Positions 1 through 8,286 are shown, counted from the first letter of the stretch. The stretch is 20,479 nt of DNA from UBA2137 sp050251555 (GCA_050251555.1 JBFWMN010000033.1:1-20479), one strand, 5' to 3'. Notes: generated by a model not told the origin, from the letters alone. Numbers and translations are program-made.

Positions 1-364
1 TTTCGCCCCATGTCTCAATGTCGGCTTTTGGCTGTTCGCCCGCAGCTTTGGCAACAGCATATGTCATCTCGGGAACATGGATGAGGGAGAAGTTCTCGGG
101 GATCGCGGAATCGTCTTTGACGCGGCAGCCAAGGGTGACGTTATAAGGCTCTTCATGCCCGCCCTGATAATCGGAATAGAGCGCGTATATCGTATCGTCG
201 ACACGCGAGGGGAGTTGATTGGGGACATCCTCGGCATGGAACATGTGCCAGAGCGCGTTGATGTGGTCGGCGGCTTCGCCTCCTGCATTACTGGTCTGGA
301 TCGAAATACCGACAACCGGAAATCCGCCAAAGCGTTTTTTCTCGTAAATCATAACGGAGAGCAT
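1..364 (-). CDS. GyrI-like / AraC effector-binding domain protein (3' end cut by window edge)
   Basis: This is an open frame on the minus strand that runs off the left edge, so about 121 residues are visible. The reading resembles the effector-binding domain family (GyrI-like, or AraC_E_bind, as in the integron-associated effector-binding protein). Around residues 34-60 it has ALWHMF, then VPN, then a VDDTIYALYSDY segment. The family-typical PYNVTLGC turn follows, then a 'VP.MTYAVAKA.G' strand and an ETWGE tail. Members bind small cationic or aromatic ligands, either fused to AraC/MerR-type DNA-binding domains or alone. No DNA-binding domain precedes it, so it looks like a stand-alone ligand-binding protein. 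The ATG at 364 and an in-frame ATG at 352 are both possible starts; neither has a strong ribosome binding site. It lies 41 nt downstream of the hybrid kinase gene on the same strand, so co-transcription is likely. The ligand cannot be predicted. Confidence 0.72.
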   Translation of the reverse strand, partial: MLSVMIYEKKRFGGFPVVGISIQTSNAGGEAADHINALWHMFHAEDVPNQLPSRVDDTIYALYSDYQGGHEEPYNVTLGCRVKDDSAIPENFSLIHVPEMTYAVAKAAGEQPKADIETWGE

Positions 365-405
365 CTTTACATGAAGGTGATGCAATCCAACAAGATTTTT
401 TATTG

Positions 406-2328
406 TCAGCCGTTTAAGGAGGAGCGAAGAGCTTTGACCTCTTCACGCACGCGGGCAAATTCTGTTTCCAGCGAAGAAACGATCGCATCAAAGGCGGGCC
501 CATTGTCATTTTCGGATTCAGCCTGCAGATTTTCTGCCAAGTCGCCGAGTTTTAAAGCGCCTGCGGATCGCGCCGCCCCTTTTAAGGAATGAGCCTTTTC
601 TAAAATATCCTGTTTGTTGCCTGACGTTGCGGCGCGCCGTAAATCGGAAAAAAGCGGCTCGGTCATGCGCACGAACATGACCAGCATGTCAATTGTCGCC
701 GAGCCCATCGGCCCGATCTGGCGGACAACCGCCTCATGATCAATCGCGCTATCGTTTTGCGGGGGGAGTATCGGTTCAGCTTGAACTGCCGAAGCCGCGC
801 CCTCTTCGAGTAAGCCCCAGCGCACCAACAGGCGGCGGAAATGCCCGAGTGTGACAGGCTTGATCAGGCACTCATCAAACCCATGGGTCAGATACGCGTT
901 TTTATGCTTCATCTGAATATCGGCAGTCAGCGCAATCACGGGCAAGTGCTTGTCTTTGTCGCCATCGGCCTTTTCCAGTGCGCGGATTGTCTGGACCAGC
1001 GAAAAACCATCCAGTTCAGGCATATGCAGGTCTGTAAAGACAATGCCGTAGCTGCCTTTTTTAAGAGCACTGAGCGCCTCGGCACCGTTGCTTACAAAGT
1101 CAGCTTCGACTTCCAATGAAGCCAATTGGCGTTTGATAAGATCGCGAACCGATTCCGTATCCTCGGCAATCAAGAGGCGGCGCGGCGTATCAGAGGGAAG
1201 TACATGGGTTTTGACGGCAGCGTCTTTGACGGCCTCACCCAGACCTTTTCGGCTGGCGGGTTTGGAAAGATAGGTGACGCCTAGCGCCTGAAGAGAGTGT
1301 TGTAGTCCGGAATCGTCATGCACCGTGTACATGATAAAACCCGTATTGGCGCGCACATCCATCATGTCGCGAATAAGCTGTAATCCTTGCCCGTCGGGAA
1401 GTCCCTGATCAATGACCGCGACATCATAGGGGCGGGCCTCCATCAGGCGTAACCCTTCTTTGGCGGTCGGGACGGATTCAACCAGCGCACCCATCGAGCG
1501 TAAAGACGAGACAATTTCGCGTGCGCCTTGTGGGTGATCCTCAACCGACAAAACGCTAATCCCCGTCAGATCGGGCAGATTGCTTGCTTGTGCGCCCCCT
1601 TCAATGGAGGAGGTCGGAAGTTCGAACCAAAAGGTTGAGCCTTTATCTTTTTCGGAAGTGACGCCGATTTTTCCACCCATCATCTCGACAAGTTTTTTGC
1701 AGATGGAAAGCCCCAGTCCTGTGCCGCCATATTTGCGCGAGGTCGTATTGTCGGCCTGCTGAAACGGCTGGAACAGTTTATCCGAGGTTTCTTTATCCAT
1801 CCCAAGCCCCGTATCGATGACTTCGAAACGTAAACCGATTGTCTCATCGTCGGTTTGAAGGGCGCGGCAGTTGCGTGTGACGCGAATGGTGACGGAGCCT
1901 TGCGCGGTGAATTTCAGCGCATTGCCACATAAATTCGTCAAAATTTGACGCAAGCGCTTCGGGTCGCCTTTGATAACAACAGGCACATCCTCGTCAATTT
2001 CATCTTTGAGGCGCACGGGGCGGCCCTGCACTTTGACGCTTAAAGCTTCCATTGTGCCGCGAACAAGCGTGCGCACAGGAACCTCGAAATCATCAAGATC
2101 CAGCTTGTCGGCATCCATTTTTGCAAAATCGAGAACATCATCAAGAATTTCAAGAAGGGCATTTGCTGAAGATTTCGCAATTCCCGTCATTTCACGCACG
2201 CGTGGATTGATCTCTTCAAGCTCAATGAGCTCAAGAAGCCCGTAAACCGCTTGTACAGGCGTGCGCATTTCATGGCTCATAGTTGCCAGAAAATTCGATT
2301 TTGCCTCGTTGATATCGTGATCGCTCAT
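406..2328 (-). CDS. Sensorless hybrid histidine kinase (HisKA-HATPase-REC-REC-Hpt)
   Basis: A 640-residue multi-step phosphorelay kinase. HisKA carries the H-box SHEMRTP with the phosphorylatable His19. The HATPase has an N-box with N132/N136, a G1 box DTGLGM (172-177), an F-box FQPFQQAD and a G2 box GGTGLGLS (201-208). Receiver 1 (about 255-372) has E263/D264, acceptor D307 and K356. Receiver 2 (about 383-503) has E389/D390, acceptor D433 and K490. A C-terminal Hpt domain has H580 in AHSLKGAARSAG. All catalytic positions look intact. The protein starts 18 residues before the H-box, with no transmembrane segment, PAS or GAF domain. The in-frame stop TAG shortly upstream of the ATG excludes a longer sensor in this frame. 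It resembles the cytoplasmic half of BarA/EvgS-type kinases. It is probably driven by a partner sensor or acts as a phosphate-shuttling hub. A GyrI-like ligand-binding gene follows it. Specific partners are unknown. Confidence 0.93.
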   Translation of the reverse strand: MSDHDINEAKSNFLATMSHEMRTPVQAVYGLLELIELEEINPRVREMTGIAKSSANALLEILDDVLDFAKMDADKLDLDDFEVPVRTLVRGTMEALSVKVQGRPVRLKDEIDEDVPVVIKGDPKRLRQILTNLCGNALKFTAQGSVTIRVTRNCRALQTDDETIGLRFEVIDTGLGMDKETSDKLFQPFQQADNTTSRKYGGTGLGLSICKKLVEMMGGKIGVTSEKDKGSTFWFELPTSSIEGGAQASNLPDLTGISVLSVEDHPQGAREIVSSLRSMGALVESVPTAKEGLRLMEARPYDVAVIDQGLPDGQGLQLIRDMMDVRANTGFIMYTVHDDSGLQHSLQALGVTYLSKPASRKGLGEAVKDAAVKTHVLPSDTPRRLLIAEDTESVRDLIKRQLASLEVEADFVSNGAEALSALKKGSYGIVFTDLHMPELDGFSLVQTIRALEKADGDKDKHLPVIALTADIQMKHKNAYLTHGFDECLIKPVTLGHFRRLLVRWGLLEEGAASAVQAEPILPPQNDSAIDHEAVVRQIGPMGSATIDMLVMFVRMTEPLFSDLRRAATSGNKQDILEKAHSLKGAARSAGALKLGDLAENLQAESENDNGPAFDAIVSSLETEFARVREEVKALRSSLNG

Positions 2329-2438
2329 GACATATGTTCGTGATGTTAAAGGAAGACACTAGACATTTTTTGAAAAACGCCCTTTCACTATAGCAGAGGA
2401 AGGGCTAAATAAGTCCTAAAATTAGGTGCAATTTTATC
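2329..2438. promoter_or_regulatory. Divergent intergenic region with possible back-to-back -10 elements
   Basis: This 110-bp gap separates the minus-strand hybrid kinase from the plus-strand ASADH-like gene, so it must hold both promoters. The ACTATAGC at 2387-2394 reads as TATAGC on plus and TATAGT on minus and could serve as a -10 in both directions. No convincing -35 sits at 16-18 bp on either side (TTGAAA at 2370 is only 13 bp away on plus). A short dyad CCTAA-N2-TTAGG lies at 2415-2426, just before the plus-strand start. It includes a weak AGGTG ribosome binding site. Confidence 0.3.
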
Positions 2439-3407
2439 ATGTCGCAAACACGCTTTATCCTTATTGATCCGCTTTCACCAACCGGCTTTGAAACATTAAA
2501 CCGTTTGAGTGAGGAGGGCGTTCCTGCCGCGCAGGTTCTTTTATACACCCATGTGATTGGTGCAACCCGTCAGGTGAGTTATGGCGAGGGGGTTATCAAG
2601 GTGCAGGATATTTCGGCCTACAACCCTGCCGAGGGCGATATCGTTTTAAATGGCGCGCCTGTCTCCAAATCGAAATCTTTGCTGCAAAAAATTAAAGATA
2701 AAGGCGCAAAATGCTATGATTTAAGCGGCATTTGGCGCAAAGATCCCGACACTGTTTTTGTGCAAGGTCAACATGATAGCCCTACAAAGCAGCTTTATCT
2801 GCCCAATTCCGTAGCGCTCCATCTCATCGCCCTTTTGGAGCCATTGAAGGAAGCTTACGGACTGAAATCCGTTCACGTGACGGCCCATGTGCCCGTCGCG
2901 CTGGCAGGGCAAAAAGCGCAGGACGAATTATTTGCCCAAACCCGCAATATTTTCATGAACGTGCCCTTCCAGCCGCAGGAATTTCCAAAACAAATCGCCT
3001 TCAATATGATCCCTCAGGTCGGCGGTTTTCAGGAAAGCGGACAATCTGAAGCCGAATGGGAGGCGCTGGTTGATGTGAAGCGCGCCCTTGGGAAAGGGAT
3101 TGCTGTTGCGCTTACTTGTGTTTACGCCCCCGTTTTTGCCACGCAATCTCTTAGCGTTCAGGTGGAACTTGCAGAAGAAACCGCTCCGTCTGATGCGCGC
3201 CGTATTCTCTCACAAGCGGGCTTGCGTGTTGTCGATACCAGTTCCGACCTTGAATTTGTTTCGCCTGTCGAGGTTCAGGGTGAGGATGAGATTTATGTGT
3301 CCCGCGTCAGAGAGGAATTCTCTTTTGAAAATACATTGTCGCTCTGGAGTGTGGCGGATGCATTGCGCCTCAGTGCTGCCGCCTATGTACGGGCCTTACG
3401 TTCATAG
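2439..3407 (+). CDS. Aspartate-semialdehyde dehydrogenase-like pseudoenzyme (USG-1 type)
   Basis: A 322-residue protein with the ASADH fold but without its active site. The dimerisation-domain signature AFNMIPQVGGF followed by EAEWEALVD..RALG (about 188-219) and the C-terminal WSVADALRL are characteristic of ASADH/Usg proteins. The usual catalytic motif PNC(S/T) reads PNSVAL, so the nucleophilic Cys is Ser. The active-site GHSE segment reads FATQSLSV, and the N-terminal GATGxVG nucleotide loop is replaced by DPLSPTG. E. coli Usg (USG-1) likewise has PDS at the Cys position, so the closest known analogue is that non-catalytic paralogue of unknown function. I infer it is not an aspartate-semialdehyde dehydrogenase. 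It lies 97 nt upstream of sdhC on the same strand. Whether it is linked to the sdh operon is unclear, because a promoter-like sequence sits in the gap. Confidence 0.8.
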   Translation: MSQTRFILIDPLSPTGFETLNRLSEEGVPAAQVLLYTHVIGATRQVSYGEGVIKVQDISAYNPAEGDIVLNGAPVSKSKSLLQKIKDKGAKCYDLSGIWRKDPDTVFVQGQHDSPTKQLYLPNSVALHLIALLEPLKEAYGLKSVHVTAHVPVALAGQKAQDELFAQTRNIFMNVPFQPQEFPKQIAFNMIPQVGGFQESGQSEAEWEALVDVKRALGKGIAVALTCVYAPVFATQSLSVQVELAEETAPSDARRILSQAGLRVVDTSSDLEFVSPVEVQGEDEIYVSRVREEFSFENTLSLWSVADALRLSAAAYVRALRS

Positions 3408-3432
3408 GGCGCAAAAACAAGGGTTTACGCTC

Positions 3433-3463
3433 TTGCATGGCGGTTCAAAAGGCCTATTATACT
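3433..3463 (+). promoter_or_regulatory. Candidate sdh promoter
   Basis: TTGCAT (3433-3438), a 16-bp spacer and TATTAT (3455-3460) lie in the 97-bp gap before sdhC. An overlapping TATACT is at 3458-3463. This is a sigma70-like assignment by eye; the -35 is weak and the -10 good. The sdhC ribosome binding site AAGGA follows at about 3490. Confidence 0.4.
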
Positions 3464-3504
3464 CTTTCCGAAGATAGAGACTTCTCGTAAGGATTTTTAA
3501 AGAC

Positions 3505-3915
3505 ATGTCTGAAACAAAAGCCGCGACCAAGGCAAAGGAACGCCCGCTTTCGCCGCATCTGGGGATTTACCGCCCGCAGATGACCTCAATGCTCTCGATT
3601 TTACACCGTATCACGGGGGTTGCCCTGTCTGTCGGTATCCTGATGGTTGTCTGGTTACTGGTTGCAGCAGCGACGGGTCCTGAGGCTTATGACGACTTTA
3701 TGGGCTTTGCGACCTCTCCTTTCGGTCAAATCCTGCTTTTCGGCTGGACGGTTGCTCTGTTCTACCATCTTTGTAACGGCGTGCGTCACCTGATCTGGGA
3801 TACAGGCCGTTTGTTCAAGCTTAAAAACGCCTATGCGGCAGGGTATGTCGTTCTTATTGCTACCGCATTACTGACGGCGTGGGTGTGGTGCCCGTTTTTC
3901 AGAGGAGTATTTTAA
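3505..3915 (+). CDS. sdhC: Succinate dehydrogenase cytochrome b556 subunit
   Basis: A 136-residue membrane anchor of respiratory complex II, carrying haem b and part of the ubiquinone site. It has the family start RPLSPHL.IYRP (13-24) and the quinone-site SILHRITG, with S31 and R35 matching E. coli SdhC S27 and R31. The haem-ligand segment FYHLCNGVRHLIWD has H88 aligned with E. coli H84, with a second His at 95. Three hydrophobic helices lie at about 36-57, 74-98 and 110-129. It begins an sdhC-sdhD-sdhA run; sdhD starts one base after its stop codon. The start is supported by AAGGA upstream and by the normal family length. Assignment is firm. Confidence 0.97.
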   Translation: MSETKAATKAKERPLSPHLGIYRPQMTSMLSILHRITGVALSVGILMVVWLLVAAATGPEAYDDFMGFATSPFGQILLFGWTVALFYHLCNGVRHLIWDTGRLFKLKNAYAAGYVVLIATALLTAWVWCPFFRGVF

Positions 3916-3916
3916 G

Positions 3917-4318
3917 ATGACGATGAAATGGGAACAAAGCGAATTCAAAGGAACGCTCGCCCGCGCACGCGGGTTAGGCTCTGCTCATGACGGCACGGGT
4001 CATTGGATCGCACAGCGCATCACCGCGATTTTGAACATCCCGCTTGTTTTGTGGGCGGTCTGGTCAATTGTCGGACTGGTGCAGCAGGGACTTGATTATG
4101 TGACATTTACAGGCTGGCTTGCCGAGCCTGTCAACGCGATCTTGATGATCTTGTTTATTCTCTCCAGCTTTTACCATGCCGTGCTTGGTAATCAGGTTGT
4201 GATTGAGGATTACATTCACTGCGAAGGGTTCAAAATTTTCAAACTGGTCGGCAATTTGCTGGTCTATTTCGCCCTCGGTATCGCCAGTATTTTTGCGATC
4301 CTGAAAATTGCGCTTTAA
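3917..4318 (+). CDS. sdhD: Succinate dehydrogenase hydrophobic membrane anchor subunit
   Basis: A 133-residue second membrane anchor of complex II. The N-terminal LGSAHDGTGHWIAQRITA (20-37) is the alphaproteobacterial/mitochondrial SdhD signature. YHAVLGNQVVIEDYIH (86-101) holds H87 and the D98-Y99 pair that corresponds to the quinone-site Asp-Tyr of E. coli SdhD. Three transmembrane helices are evident, at about 35-55, 69-94 and 106-130. It is translationally close to sdhC (stop TAA, one base, ATG), and sdhA follows after 29 nt. The ribosome binding site probably lies inside the end of sdhC (AGAGGAG near 3901). Confidence 0.97.
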   Translation: MTMKWEQSEFKGTLARARGLGSAHDGTGHWIAQRITAILNIPLVLWAVWSIVGLVQQGLDYVTFTGWLAEPVNAILMILFILSSFYHAVLGNQVVIEDYIHCEGFKIFKLVGNLLVYFALGIASIFAILKIAL

Positions 4319-4347
4319 AAAGGCACGCACACTAAAAGAGAAAAGTA

Positions 4348-6144
4348 ATGACTGAGAATTATTCCATTATCGACCATGAATATGACGTCCTAGTTGTGGG
4401 CGGCGGCGGATCGGGTTTGCGCGCTACGCTGGGTATGGCTGAAAAGGGCTTTAAAACGGCCTGTATCACCAAAGTTTTCCCGACACGTTCGCACACGGTG
4501 GCGGCGCAAGGCGGTATTTCGGCGGCTCTTGGTAATATGGGTGAAGATGACTGGCGCTTCCATATGTATGACACGGTCAAAGGATCTGACTGGCTCGGTG
4601 ATCAGGATGCGATTGAATATATGTGCAAACATGCGCCCGACGCTGTTCTCGAGCTTGAGCATATGGGCGTTCCTTTCTCGCGCACCGAAGAAGGCAAAAT
4701 TTATCAGCGCCCCTTTGGCGGGATGACCACACACTACGGCAAAGGCACGGCGCAGCGGACATGTGCGGCGGCTGACCGTACGGGTCATGCGATTTTGCAT
4801 ACGCTTTACCAGCAATCATTGAAGCACCGCGCCGAATTTTTCATCGAATTTTTTGTCCTCGATCTCATCATGGATGATGACGGGGCTTGTGTCGGCGTTA
4901 TGGCGCTTGGCATGGAAGACGGACAGATTCACCGCTTTAAAGCGCACATGACGGTGCTGGCAACAGGCGGTTACGGGCGCGTCTATTTCTCATGCACATC
5001 TGCACATACCTGTACGGGTGATGGCGGCGGGATGGTGCTTCGCGCCGGAATCCCGATGCAGGATATGGAATTTGTGCAGTTTCACCCCACAGGAATTTAC
5101 GGCGCCGGCTGCCTGATTACGGAAGGCGCACGCGGTGAGGGCGGGTATCTGACCAACGCCCAAGGTGAGCGTTTTATGGAGCGTTATGCACCTTCTGCCA
5201 AAGACCTTGCCTCGCGTGATGTTGTCTCGCGTTCGATGACCATTGAAATCAAGGAAGGACGCGGTGTCGGGAAAGAGGCCGATCACATCCATCTTCATCT
5301 TGAACATCTGGATCCCGATGTCATTCATTCGCGTCTGCCCGGTATTTCTGAAACCGCGAAGATTTTTGCGGGTGTCGATGTCACGAAAGAGCCGATCCCC
5401 GTACTGCCGACCGTGCATTACAATATGGGCGGTATTCCGACCAACTATCACACCGAAGTCTTGCGCCCCAAAGGCGGTAAGAGCAAAGACCTTGAGGTCG
5501 TCCCAGGTCTGATGGCGATTGGCGAGGCGGGCTGTATCTCGGTTCACGGTGCCAACCGTCTCGGATCAAACTCACTTCTTGATCTGGTCGTGTTTGGACG
5601 TGCTGCAGCAATCCGCGCAGCAGAACTGATTAAACCGGGTACAAAGCATAAGCCTTTCGGTAAGGATGATGGCTCGCAATCACTGGCGCGACTCGATCAT
5701 TTCCGCAATGCCAAGGGCGGCACGCGCACAGCCGATTTGCGTTTAACGATGCAAAAGGCCATGCAGACACATGCTGCGGTTTTCCGTACCGAAGAGGTGC
5801 TGCAGGAAGGCGTGAAAAAGGTCAATGAAGCCTTCGCAGGAAAAGCGGATCTCGGCATTTCAGATAGATCGCTGGTCTTCAACACTGATTTGATTGAAAC
5901 GCTGGAACTGGATAATTTGCTCTCCCAAGCTGTTGCTACCATTACCTCGGCTGCAAACCGCAAGGAATCCCGCGGGGCGCATGCACGTGACGATTATCCT
6001 GACCGTGATGATCAGAACTGGATGAAGCACACGCTCATTACTGTAGATGAGAAGGGTAAAACCGATATCTCCTACCGTGATGTGACGCTGACAACCCTGA
6101 CTGACGAAGTCGAGGCTGTTCCACCGAAAAAACGTGTCTACTAA
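4348..6144 (+). CDS. sdhA: Succinate dehydrogenase flavoprotein subunit
   Basis: A 598-residue flavoprotein that oxidises succinate to fumarate on the cytoplasmic face of complex II. Visible features are the FAD dinucleotide fold VVGGGGSG (16-23), the covalent-FAD histidine H49 in TRSHTVAAQGG, and the active-site segment FVQFHPTGIYG (H246). TEGARGEGG (258-266), catalytic Arg290 in LASRDVVSR, and HYNMGGIPTN with H357 also match. The C-terminal GANRLGSNSLLD substrate/FAD motif is present. Length is normal for the family. The ribosome binding site is AGAGAAAAG just before the ATG. sdhB does not follow: an MFS gene starts 21 bases downstream, and sdhB sits about 2.8 kb further on. Confidence 0.98.
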   Translation: MTENYSIIDHEYDVLVVGGGGSGLRATLGMAEKGFKTACITKVFPTRSHTVAAQGGISAALGNMGEDDWRFHMYDTVKGSDWLGDQDAIEYMCKHAPDAVLELEHMGVPFSRTEEGKIYQRPFGGMTTHYGKGTAQRTCAAADRTGHAILHTLYQQSLKHRAEFFIEFFVLDLIMDDDGACVGVMALGMEDGQIHRFKAHMTVLATGGYGRVYFSCTSAHTCTGDGGGMVLRAGIPMQDMEFVQFHPTGIYGAGCLITEGARGEGGYLTNAQGERFMERYAPSAKDLASRDVVSRSMTIEIKEGRGVGKEADHIHLHLEHLDPDVIHSRLPGISETAKIFAGVDVTKEPIPVLPTVHYNMGGIPTNYHTEVLRPKGGKSKDLEVVPGLMAIGEAGCISVHGANRLGSNSLLDLVVFGRAAAIRAAELIKPGTKHKPFGKDDGSQSLARLDHFRNAKGGTRTADLRLTMQKAMQTHAAVFRTEEVLQEGVKKVNEAFAGKADLGISDRSLVFNTDLIETLELDNLLSQAVATITSAANRKESRGAHARDDYPDRDDQNWMKHTLITVDEKGKTDISYRDVTLTTLTDEVEAVPPKKRVY

Positions 6145-6165
6145 GTCAAGGACACGTCTTTTCAG

Positions 6166-7416
6166 GTGAAGCTCTCCTACGACGTTCTCAAAATCCGCGA
6201 TTTCCGACTTCTGCTACTGACGCGCATCCTCGTGATGATGGCGTTGCAGGGGCAAGCTGTTATTGTCGGCTGGCAGGTTTATGTTCTGACCGGAAGCCCG
6301 TTATTACTGGGTTTGACAGGCTTGGCTGAGGCCATACCTGCCATCTTTGCTTCACTTTTCGCTGGACATTTTGTTGATATTCATTCCCCGCGTAAAATTT
6401 ATCGGGCCTGTTTTGCTGCGCTTTTTATCAATACGCTGGGCCTGTTTCTGCTGGCAGGTGGGCACGTCACTGTTGATGAATCTCTCACGCTCATCTTCAT
6501 TTATGTCGGTATTTTTATCTCCGGCCTTGCGCGCTCCTTCATTACACCGTCGGCATTTACGTTGTTGCCCATAGCGGTGAAGCGGCGCGATATTGGCGCT
6601 GCAACTTCGTGGCTGACAAGTGGTTTTCAGATGGCTTCCATTGTGGGCCCTGCTTTGGCAGGCCTCATCTATGGCGGATATGGGGTCGGGGTCGCGTGGG
6701 CGTTTCCGATGCTACTGATGTTTGCGGCCTTCATGATGGCAGTCGCCATTCGCATTGACCGTGCGCCGGATGCGCAAATTGAGGCGCGCCCTAAAGCTGC
6801 CACATCCATCCTTGAGGGGTGGCGTTTTCTTCTCAGCAATCGCACGCTGCTCTCCTTGATGGCGCTGGATATGTTGGCGGTTCTCTTTGGGGGAGCGGTC
6901 GCCATTTTACCCGTTTTTGCTGATCAGGTTTTACAGACTGATGCGCAAGGTTTGGGTATATTGCGCGCAGCCCCTGCAATTGGTGCGGTCGCCACAGCCC
7001 TTTATTTTGCGCTTAAGCCTATGCGGTATATTACGGCGCGCCGCATGCTGATTGTCGTTGGCGGTTTCGGATTTTCAATGATCGGCTTTGGCCTGAGTAC
7101 CGCCTTTATATCAGCGATCATCTTTCTGTTCTTAAGTGGGGCGTTTGATAGCGTATCCATGGTGATACGCGGTACATTGATGCAGCTTTTGATCCCCGAG
7201 AAGATGCGCGGGCGGGTTTCTGCTGTAAATTCCATGTTTGTCATCTCATCAAACGAGATTGGTGCCTTCGAATCCGGTGCGGCAGCCGCCGCCATTGGTC
7301 TTGTTCCGTCTATCGTATTGGGAGGCATCGGAACCGTGATTGTGGTTGGCTTGACGGCTATTCTATCACCCGGTTTCAGAAAGCTGCGGTTTGATACGCA
7401 TGAAGACGGAGTTTAG
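6166..7416 (+). CDS. MFS transporter, EntS-like (MFS_3) exporter family
   Basis: A 416-residue integral membrane transporter with about 11-12 hydrophobic helices along the whole length. FAGHFVD..SPRKIY (about 65-80) is the conserved cytoplasmic loop between helices 2 and 3, and a second MFS half follows a linker rich in Arg/Pro/Ala at about 195-212. MRGRVSAVNSMF followed by SSNEIGAFESG (about 346-370) is typical of the family that includes the enterobactin exporter EntS. The substrate is unknown. It starts with GTG at 6166, 21 nt after sdhA; an AAGGA lies about 12 nt upstream. No ATG gives a complete first helix, so GTG is preferred. The tight spacing suggests read-through from the sdh operon. 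Confidence 0.85.
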   Translation: MKLSYDVLKIRDFRLLLLTRILVMMALQGQAVIVGWQVYVLTGSPLLLGLTGLAEAIPAIFASLFAGHFVDIHSPRKIYRACFAALFINTLGLFLLAGGHVTVDESLTLIFIYVGIFISGLARSFITPSAFTLLPIAVKRRDIGAATSWLTSGFQMASIVGPALAGLIYGGYGVGVAWAFPMLLMFAAFMMAVAIRIDRAPDAQIEARPKAATSILEGWRFLLSNRTLLSLMALDMLAVLFGGAVAILPVFADQVLQTDAQGLGILRAAPAIGAVATALYFALKPMRYITARRMLIVVGGFGFSMIGFGLSTAFISAIIFLFLSGAFDSVSMVIRGTLMQLLIPEKMRGRVSAVNSMFVISSNEIGAFESGAAAAAIGLVPSIVLGGIGTVIVVGLTAILSPGFRKLRFDTHEDGV

Positions 7417-7443
7417 CCCGCTTTAAGCTTATAATATTAGAGC

Positions 7444-7470
7444 TTGTAATTTTACATAAAATAATATAAT
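7444..7470 (+). promoter_or_regulatory. Candidate promoter of the GGDEF gene, implying a near-leaderless mRNA
   Basis: TTGTAA (7444-7449), a 15-bp spacer and a perfect TATAAT (7465-7470) lie in an AT-rich gap. A start about 7 nt downstream would fall at about 7477, only a few bases before the ATG at 7480. No ribosome binding site is visible before that ATG, which fits a leaderless transcript. The spacer is shorter than optimal. Confidence 0.4.
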
Positions 7471-7479
7471 GTCTTGCCC

Positions 7480-8286
7480 ATGAAACAAGAATTTTCAGCA
7501 GTTCTGGGCGGCTCAACCAAGGGTAAAATGCTTGATCCGCAAGCGACTTACCGCGCTTTGATGTCGGGCCAGATTGATTTTAAAACCGTAACGCCTACCG
7601 GGCATATGCGTATTGCCGAGGCTCTGTCCGCATTGCCGGATAGAGGGATGATCAAGGCTGCCTTTTATCTTTATTCCACTTCGCTGACCCGTTCCGAGTT
7701 GAATACCACAGATGCTCTGATGGACGGGGTCACCTCTGTAAACGGGCGCAAAAAGCTCACTGCCGAGATGGAAGTCAACATGTATACCGCTCTATCAGGC
7801 GGTTTGGATGATGAAAAACCACCTGTCTTCATGATATTGGATCTGGATGGCTTCAAAACGGTCAATGATACGCTTGGTCACATGACAGGTGACGCTGTCT
7901 TAGCTGAATTTGCCAAACGTCTGTGTAAAGCCTTTGAGAGTAAGCAAAACCCGCTCAACCGTGTTTATCGTATGGGCGGAGATGAATTTGCCGTCATCGT
8001 GCACGGCATGGAAAAAGAGCAGGCTGTCAGAGTTGCACGGGAAGCCATTGCACGCTTTGTTGTCACAGGGCCTGATGAAGAAAATCTGCCTGTCAGCGCC
8101 TCTGTCGGCGCGGCACATTTCCGCAGCCAAAATCCGAATGACACAGCATCAGCCGCTGTTTCAGCCGTCATGTCGGAAGCAGATGAGGAGGTTTACAAGG
8201 ACAAGGCCTTCAAAATCGAAAGGCTGGAAGAGGTACTAAAAGCAACATGCGTTACTGAAATGTTCGCTTCGATGCAGCTTGGCTAA
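7480..8286 (+). CDS. GGDEF-domain diguanylate cyclase
   Basis: A 268-residue cytoplasmic protein. The C-terminal GGDEF domain (about 90-255) has the metal-binding DLDGFKTVNDTLGH (121-134), the intact signature RMGGDEFAV with GGDEF at 166-170, and the late SASVGAA strand. It should therefore be able to condense two GTP into cyclic di-GMP. The product-inhibition site normally seen upstream of GGDEF (RxxD) is absent: the corresponding positions are Asn and Asn. The N-terminal 90 residues are not a recognised sensor and contain no transmembrane segment. The open frame could begin at a TTG at 7474, but ATG 7480 is the natural start. It lies 63 nt after the MFS gene, probably with its own promoter, and inside the split sdh locus. 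Confidence 0.9.
   Translation: MKQEFSAVLGGSTKGKMLDPQATYRALMSGQIDFKTVTPTGHMRIAEALSALPDRGMIKAAFYLYSTSLTRSELNTTDALMDGVTSVNGRKKLTAEMEVNMYTALSGGLDDEKPPVFMILDLDGFKTVNDTLGHMTGDAVLAEFAKRLCKAFESKQNPLNRVYRMGGDEFAVIVHGMEKEQAVRVAREAIARFVVTGPDEENLPVSASVGAAHFRSQNPNDTASAAVSAVMSEADEEVYKDKAFKIERLEEVLKATCVTEMFASMQLG

Noticed and set aside
77..592. Plus-strand open frame of 171 codons
   Set aside because: It is antisense to the GyrI-like gene and the end of the hybrid kinase, both of which have clear family matches. Its translation resembles nothing.
3088..3477. Plus-strand 129-codon frame overlapping the ASADH-like gene
   Set aside because: It is an out-of-frame shadow of the ASADH-like gene, without a ribosome binding site or family resemblance.
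4990..5547. Minus-strand open frame of 185 codons inside sdhA
   Set aside because: It is a mirror frame of the conserved sdhA coding sequence, with no independent support.
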